Shown here: positions 5,869 to 8,974 of the stretch, piece after piece
Position numbering within the stretch: the first letter of the stretch is position 1
Layout of the letters: every line of letters begins with the position of its first letter
Source of the DNA: Promethearchaeota archaeon
GTDB lineage: Archaea > Asgardarchaeota > Lokiarchaeia > Sigynarchaeales > SOKP01
NCBI GenBank assembly: GCA_030668025.1
Contig: DAOUUT010000149.1
Span: 1 to 8,974, forward strand
Length of the DNA: 8,974 bases
Direction: 5' to 3'
Notes under the pieces: generated by a model
What the model was told of the DNA's origin: nothing
The model's database searches: none
Seen by the model: the letters and a program-made list of their open reading frames with translations, nothing else
Made by a program: the position numbers and the translations under genes

Positions 5869-6525
5869 ATTTTAGAAAAAAGTGAGATCTTATTCGAAAA
5901 GCTCAATAGGCAACCGCTAATTTTAAGCGCGATATTAATTCCAGTTTTATCCATTTTAATTTCTATCGTCTTATACATTATAAACGATCCCTCTTTCAGC
6001 TTTGTTACGCATTACCTAAGCGATTTAGGGGCAGGGCCTAATGGAGTTGGTTTAATATTTAGCGTAGGAATGATGTTAACTAGTGTTGTGACAATATTTT
6101 TCTTTCTACATCTAAGCACATATTTGATCAATAAAAAGGGAAACAAATATTTCATCCTAATTGCGTTCGTTTCTGGTTTAATTTCTTCAATTGGAACTTT
6201 CTTTGTTGGAATCTTTCCCATAGATATTTACTTAGACTTACATAATTTTTCGGCTAGTTTTTTCTTTTTAGGAGGGGTCGCTTACTGTCTATTTTTTGCG
6301 ATCTCTGAACTAACCGCACCTGGAATTTCAAAATATCAAGCGTTATCTGGATTTGTTGTTTGTTTCTTTTTCTTTGTGTTTATCTTCTACACTTCTATAA
6401 ATTATTATAACTCTGAACTCTGCGTGATAGAATCTTACATCTCAGAATGGATACTTTTTTCTGTGTTAATTTCATGGATTATTGAACACGAGATATACAT
6501 CTTTATAACCGAAAAAAAAAAGTAA
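5869..6525 (+). CDS. DUF998-type six-helix membrane protein with no canonical start codon
   Basis: The reading frame is open from the stop at 5860-5862 to 6525, about 218 aa from an ATT at 5869. That matches the usual size (about 200-220 aa) of DUF998 integral membrane proteins. Translation upstream of the first ATG (6070) clearly belongs to the family: a first membrane helix (about 17-38, SAILIPVLSILISIVLYII) and the hallmark HYLSDLGAGPNGVGLIFSVG (48-67). Five further hydrophobic segments follow, then a lysine tail. No ATG, GTG or TTG exists in frame between 5863 and 6069, so starting at 6070 would cut away helix 1 and the hallmark motif. ATT 5869 has AGTGA six bases upstream and is my best guess. 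A rare non-AUG start, a mutated start (new pseudogene) or a base error are the options. Function of DUF998 proteins is unknown. Confidence 0.72.
   Translation: MLEKSEILFEKLNRQPLILSAILIPVLSILISIVLYIINDPSFSFVTHYLSDLGAGPNGVGLIFSVGMMLTSVVTIFFFLHLSTYLINKKGNKYFILIAFVSGLISSIGTFFVGIFPIDIYLDLHNFSASFFFLGGVAYCLFFAISELTAPGISKYQALSGFVVCFFFFVFIFYTSINYYNSELCVIESYISEWILFSVLISWIIEHEIYIFITEKKK
6512..6521 (-). terminator. T10 terminator of gpmA lying inside the convergent gene's 3' end
   Basis: Ten A on the plus strand (ten T on the minus strand) lie 15 bases beyond the gpmA stop. They also encode the terminal lysines of the DUF998-type protein. One homopolymer thus appears to serve as both a coding tail and a terminator for the opposite gene. 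Confidence 0.5.
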
Positions 6526-6535
6526 TAGACTGTAT

Positions 6536-7282
6536 TTATAAAGCTTTACCTTGATTTGCGACGGATTCCATTGCTTCTTTTACTTCTTCCGCATCCCCTA
6601 AATAATAATGTTTTATAGGTTTTAATTCGTCGTCTAGTTCGTAAATTAACGGGATTCCGGTAGGAATGTTTAATTTTAATATTTCTTCTTCAGAGACATT
6701 ATCCAAATACTTGACAAGGGCGCGTAAACTATTCCCGTGTGCCGATATCAAAACTTTCTTTCCTTCTTTAATTATGGGGGCAATTTTTTTGTGCCAATAC
6801 GGTAAGAATCGCTCGACAGTATCTTTTAAACATTCTGTTAAAGGAATATCGTCAGAATTTAAATCCTTATATTTTGGATCGGTTCCAGGATACCTTGGAT
6901 CTGATGACTTAAGAGCTGGTGGAGGGACATCGTAGCTTCTTCTCCAAATAAGGACTTGTTCTTCCCCAATTTCTTTCGCCATTTTTGCCTTATAAAAACC
7001 TTGTAAAGCTCCATAATGCCGTTCATTCAATCTCCACGATCTGTAAACGGGTATCCACATTAAATCCATTACATCTAATACGATCCACAGAGTTCTTATA
7101 CCGCGTTTCAGTACAGATGTAAAAGCAACATCAAATGTAAATCCCCCTTCTTTTAATAATTGTCCCGCTTTCTTATCTTCCTCAATTCCTTTTTTTGAAA
7201 GATCAACATCTGTCCAACCGGTAAATCTATTTTCTTTGTTCCAGATGCTTTCTCCGTGGCGTAAAAGTACTAATTTCATCAT
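6536..7282 (-). CDS. gpmA: 2,3-bisphosphoglycerate-dependent phosphoglycerate mutase
   Basis: The enzyme interconverts 3-phosphoglycerate and 2-phosphoglycerate in glycolysis/gluconeogenesis in the cytoplasm. It is full length (about 248 aa) and strikingly like bacterial GpmA. Numbering from the second Met (ATG 7279): phosphohistidine motif LRHGES with His8; [17 protein letters not shown] with Arg59; [11 protein letters not shown] with Glu86; PPP and RYPGTDP in the middle; the second catalytic His in [15 protein letters not shown] (His181); and the LNIPTG and YYLGD motifs near the C-terminus. Every residue expected for phospho-transfer is present. A GTG (7291) lies in frame, but ATG 7282 or 7279 is preferred, with GTGAT just upstream as ribosome site. 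Archaea more often use cofactor-independent mutases, so this gene was probably acquired from bacteria. It converges with the DUF998-type gene and diverges from the ATC-hydrolase-like gene. Confidence 0.97.
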   Translation of the reverse strand: MMKLVLLRHGESIWNKENRFTGWTDVDLSKKGIEEDKKAGQLLKEGGFTFDVAFTSVLKRGIRTLWIVLDVMDLMWIPVYRSWRLNERHYGALQGFYKAKMAKEIGEEQVLIWRRSYDVPPPALKSSDPRYPGTDPKYKDLNSDDIPLTECLKDTVERFLPYWHKKIAPIIKEGKKVLISAHGNSLRALVKYLDNVSEEEILKLNIPTGIPLIYELDDELKPIKHYYLGDAEEVKEAMESVANQGKAL

Positions 7283-7333
7283 AATAATCACTTTTTTTAG
7301 AAATAATTTGAATATTTAAGTTATCTATAACTA

Positions 7334-7354
7334 GTAAATATTATAAATATTTAC
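7334..7354. promoter_or_regulatory. AT-rich inverted repeat acting as a probable bidirectional TATA region
   Basis: GTAAATATT and AATATTTAC are exact reverse complements around ATA. The plus strand reads TTATAAAT and the minus strand TTTATAAT across the centre. Starts about 25 bases away on each side would give leaders of roughly 30-40 bases for both gpmA and the divergent plus-strand gene. At this AT content nine-base arms can arise by chance, so the repeat may have no role beyond the TATA sequence. Confidence 0.4.
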
Positions 7355-7401
7355 CAATTTACTCGTAATTTAAAATAAGAAAACTATACTTTTAGGTGTT
7401 T

Positions 7402-8073
7402 ATGTTCGTGAATAAAATAGGAATTTTAAAAGGAGCTAATCGTAAGGAAAAAAATTGGAAAAAAACAAAACTTGGTGAACCTTTTAAAGAAGCTCTAGAT
7501 CGCTTCAGAGCCGATGTTTTAAATAGAAGCGATTTTGATGCAACTTCTCTTTTGCAATTTGGTTTATTTATGTCTATGGCTGTTATTAACATTTTAAAAG
7601 AAAGCGAAAAAAAATTAGGGAAAGAAGGTCAAAAAGTCGTAATTGACGCGTTAATCAAAACAGGTTATAACATGGGCAACCAAATTTTAGAAAATATTCA
7701 ACTACCAACTGAAATTTCTGATATTGAACTAATGAGTTTTTTAGCAACCATTATCAACACACAAGCTTGGACTTCAATTGAAGATCCAAGTATTGATAAG
7801 GAAGATCAGTGCTCTTTTGATATAATTTGGTGTCCGTTGCAAGATGTTTATAAAGCGTTCGATTGCAGAGTACAAAGGTATTTAGTCCAAGGAATAATGA
7901 ATGCATTTAGAGATTCTGGTGTATTAAAGTCTGATTTTCAAGTAGAATTCAAATCAACGATTCCTGCTGGAGCCAATACTTGCCATTTTGTTATTACTAA
8001 GAAGGAACCAAATGAACGAGATAAATGGGAATCCTATTCTAAGGATTTAGAAAAGAAGGCTTTAGAGAAATAA
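7402..8073 (+). CDS. L-2-amino-thiazoline-4-carboxylic acid hydrolase-like protein
   Basis: A 223-aa soluble protein. The C-terminal half (about residues 136-200) fits the ATC hydrolase-like family (named for the Pseudomonas enzyme of D,L-2-amino-thiazoline-4-carboxylate conversion to cysteine): a strand ending in IIWCPLQDVYKAF, a Cys-containing helix (FDCRVQRYL), and a closing GANTCHFVIT. Such homologues are widespread in archaea and anaerobic bacteria, where the true substrate is mostly unknown. The N-terminal half is helical, with a basic start (NRKEKNWKKTK). Cysteines in the WCP, DCRV and TCHF contexts are candidate functional residues. ATG 7402 is preferred, with AGGTG (7394-7398) just upstream; a GTG two codons earlier overlaps that site. 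It diverges from gpmA. The family call is from motif memory and is moderate. Confidence 0.65.
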   Translation: MFVNKIGILKGANRKEKNWKKTKLGEPFKEALDRFRADVLNRSDFDATSLLQFGLFMSMAVINILKESEKKLGKEGQKVVIDALIKTGYNMGNQILENIQLPTEISDIELMSFLATIINTQAWTSIEDPSIDKEDQCSFDIIWCPLQDVYKAFDCRVQRYLVQGIMNAFRDSGVLKSDFQVEFKSTIPAGANTCHFVITKKEPNERDKWESYSKDLEKKALEK

Positions 8074-8105
8074 TGTTTTAATAAATAATTGAATATTAAA
8101 AAAAA

Positions 8106-8113
8106 TTTAAATA
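8106..8113 (+). promoter_or_regulatory. TATA box of the exported-protein gene
   Basis: TTTAAATA preceded by an eight-A purine run is a good archaeal factor-B element plus TATA arrangement. It predicts a start near 8132-8138 and a leader of about 50 bases. A TTTATAAA nearer the ATG (about 8177-8184) is too close to serve. Confidence 0.5.
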
Positions 8114-8188
8114 CAAAAAAATAGTAATAAGTATTATCGATTCAAAAAATAAATAACATAAACGCTACTAAAACGATTTATAAATTCA

Positions 8189-8905
8189 ATGATGAAAATT
8201 AAAAACAATAGAAACTATTGGTTGAGCGCATTGTGTTTTTTAATTTTTTTCATTAATTTTCCAATAAACTCGTTTAGCAACACGATATTAGGCGAATCTG
8301 TGTTTCCTGCCGAAATAAACGACGAATTCACATGGGAAACTGTAAATGCCACCGATTCGTGGTATACGGAAGTTGATTATATACGATTTACCGTTATAAA
8401 TATATATAATGAGACTAACAACGATAAAAATTATCTATTCGTAAACTATACCCTTAAATTTTATTATAAAAATTCTTGGCTAAATGAACTAGAACACATT
8501 AACTCATTTTACATGGCTTATAATAAAACTTTAAACTTCTTGAATTGCTCAGCACAAGGGTTCCAACATGGAAATCTATTCTTGTTTCCAACTCCCGTTA
8601 ACCGTTCCCTAATTGGAGAATCAGTAAAAATGGGGGGTTTTTTTGATTATACAATTTCGGGAGAAAAGATCATATTAGATTATAGAAACAGCACTACTAT
8701 TGAATTAACTATAGCTCCTTCTGGAATCTCTACGATAATAGAAAGAATTACGAACGGCACCACAATATATCGTTGGGAATTAAATACAGATGAAATCATT
8801 GTTAAGGTTCCTTTCGGAAACTATTATTTAATCGTTTTGATAATTAGCGTAATATTAGTAGTAATCGTTAAAAAAAAGAAAATGTATATGCCTTTCAAAC
8901 ATTAA
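8189..8905 (+). CDS. Exported, membrane-anchored protein with many N-glycosylation sequons
   Basis: A 238-aa probable cell-surface protein of unknown function. It starts with a basic segment and hydrophobic signal sequence (about 11-30, ALCFLIFFINFPINSFS), followed by a beta-rich ectodomain (about 35-208) containing EFTWETVNATDSWYT. It ends with one hydrophobic anchor (LIVLIISVILVVIV, 214-227) and a stop-transfer KKKK. This is a type I single-pass layout with the bulk outside the cell. Eight N-x-S/T sequons occur at N53, N74, N86, N112, N119, N138, N167 and N189, pointing to a glycosylated surface protein. Similar architectures are common among Asgard archaeal exported proteins. Two adjacent ATG codons (8189, 8192) can start it, and I see no clear ribosome site. 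Sequence gives no enzymatic motif. Confidence 0.82.
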   Translation: MMKIKNNRNYWLSALCFLIFFINFPINSFSNTILGESVFPAEINDEFTWETVNATDSWYTEVDYIRFTVINIYNETNNDKNYLFVNYTLKFYYKNSWLNELEHINSFYMAYNKTLNFLNCSAQGFQHGNLFLFPTPVNRSLIGESVKMGGFFDYTISGEKIILDYRNSTTIELTIAPSGISTIIERITNGTTIYRWELNTDEIIVKVPFGNYYLIVLIISVILVVIVKKKKMYMPFKH

Positions 8906-8910
8906 TTTTT
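8906..8910 (+). terminator. Short oligo-T tract after the exported-protein gene
   Basis: TTTTT directly follows the stop codon, and further T-rich sequence follows (ATTTCGATTT). It is a plausible but weak archaeal terminator between convergent genes. Confidence 0.3.
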
Positions 8911-8918
8911 ATTTCGAT

Positions 8919-8974
8919 TTAATTATCCTTGAGTATTTTCTTCAATATCTCCTTTATATATATCAAATGGGACT
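8919..8974 (-). CDS. Possible 3' end of a minus-strand gene running off the window
   Basis: Two minus-strand frames are open from the window edge. One ends at 8919 with a basic amphipathic tail (IKEILKKILKDN), the other at 8923 with DIYKGDIEENTQG. Either could be the C-terminus of a gene converging on the exported-protein gene. Eighteen codons are too few to decide, and the stretch may equally be non-coding. Confidence 0.25.
   Translation of the reverse strand, partial: SHLIYIKEILKKILKDN

Noticed and set aside
5882..5920. GTG start for the DUF998-type gene
   Set aside because: The GTG is in a different frame and reaches a stop at 5918. Using it would need an indel, and the in-frame translation before it already fits the family.
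6666..6935. 89-codon plus-strand ORF inside gpmA
   Set aside because: It is antisense to a highly conserved enzyme gene; the openness reflects gpmA codon use.
7392..7592. 66-codon minus-strand ORF over the start of the ATC-hydrolase-like gene
   Set aside because: It is a mirror of the plus-strand coding frame with no start signal of its own.
1..8974. CRISPR array, tRNA, rRNA, IS element or attachment site
   Set aside because: I saw no regularly spaced repeats, cloverleaf sequence, transposase or integrase motif, or long direct repeats.

Overview
The window is AT-rich and reads as archaeal. Upstream regions carry TATA-like boxes such as TTTAAATA rather than bacterial -10/-35 pairs. There is a protein with a TFIIB-type cyclin repeat, an exported sequon-dense protein with one C-terminal membrane anchor, and oligo-T tracts placed as terminators. 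The overall flavour suggests an Asgard archaeon of the Lokiarchaeia type. That placement is inference, because no rRNA, tRNA or eukaryotic signature protein is present to confirm it.

Left region (1-2340), the accessory-looking part. A TFIIB-cyclin-like protein on the minus strand diverges from a ribbon-helix-helix (RHH) regulator on the plus strand. Their shared 190-base intergenic region holds two overlapping perfect palindromes (751-771 and 768-790) between two TATA-like boxes. Downstream of the RHH gene, at gaps of 22 and 31 bases, lie two tiny genes (68 and 73 aa). Their C-terminal halves align without gaps on a D-I-Y-[ST]-G-x-E ... F-x-x-R ... E-F signature. A 124-aa charged protein with its own probable promoter follows. 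I recognise no known family for these three small proteins, and this is the best candidate here for an undescribed module.

Middle region (2367-5682), metabolic genes. It holds a PhzF-type isomerase/epimerase (plus), a GPH-family (MelB-like) cation-coupled sugar symporter (minus), and a BEM46/ABHD13-like alpha/beta hydrolase (minus). The symporter has Asn where E. coli MelB has the sodium-ligand Asp55.

Right region (5869-8974). A six-helix DUF998-type membrane protein is open across its full family length but has no ATG, GTG or TTG start for its first 67 codons. It converges, 10 bases apart, on a bacterial-type 2,3-bisphosphoglycerate-dependent phosphoglycerate mutase (gpmA, minus). Divergent from gpmA is a protein resembling L-2-amino-thiazoline-4-carboxylic acid hydrolase. 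A type I membrane-anchored exported protein with eight N-glycosylation sequons comes next. The window ends in what may be the 3' end of another minus-strand gene.

The metabolic genes do not form one pathway. Each is flanked by its own promoter-like sequence, so most look like single-gene transcripts. The RHH and two small genes are the only convincing operon.
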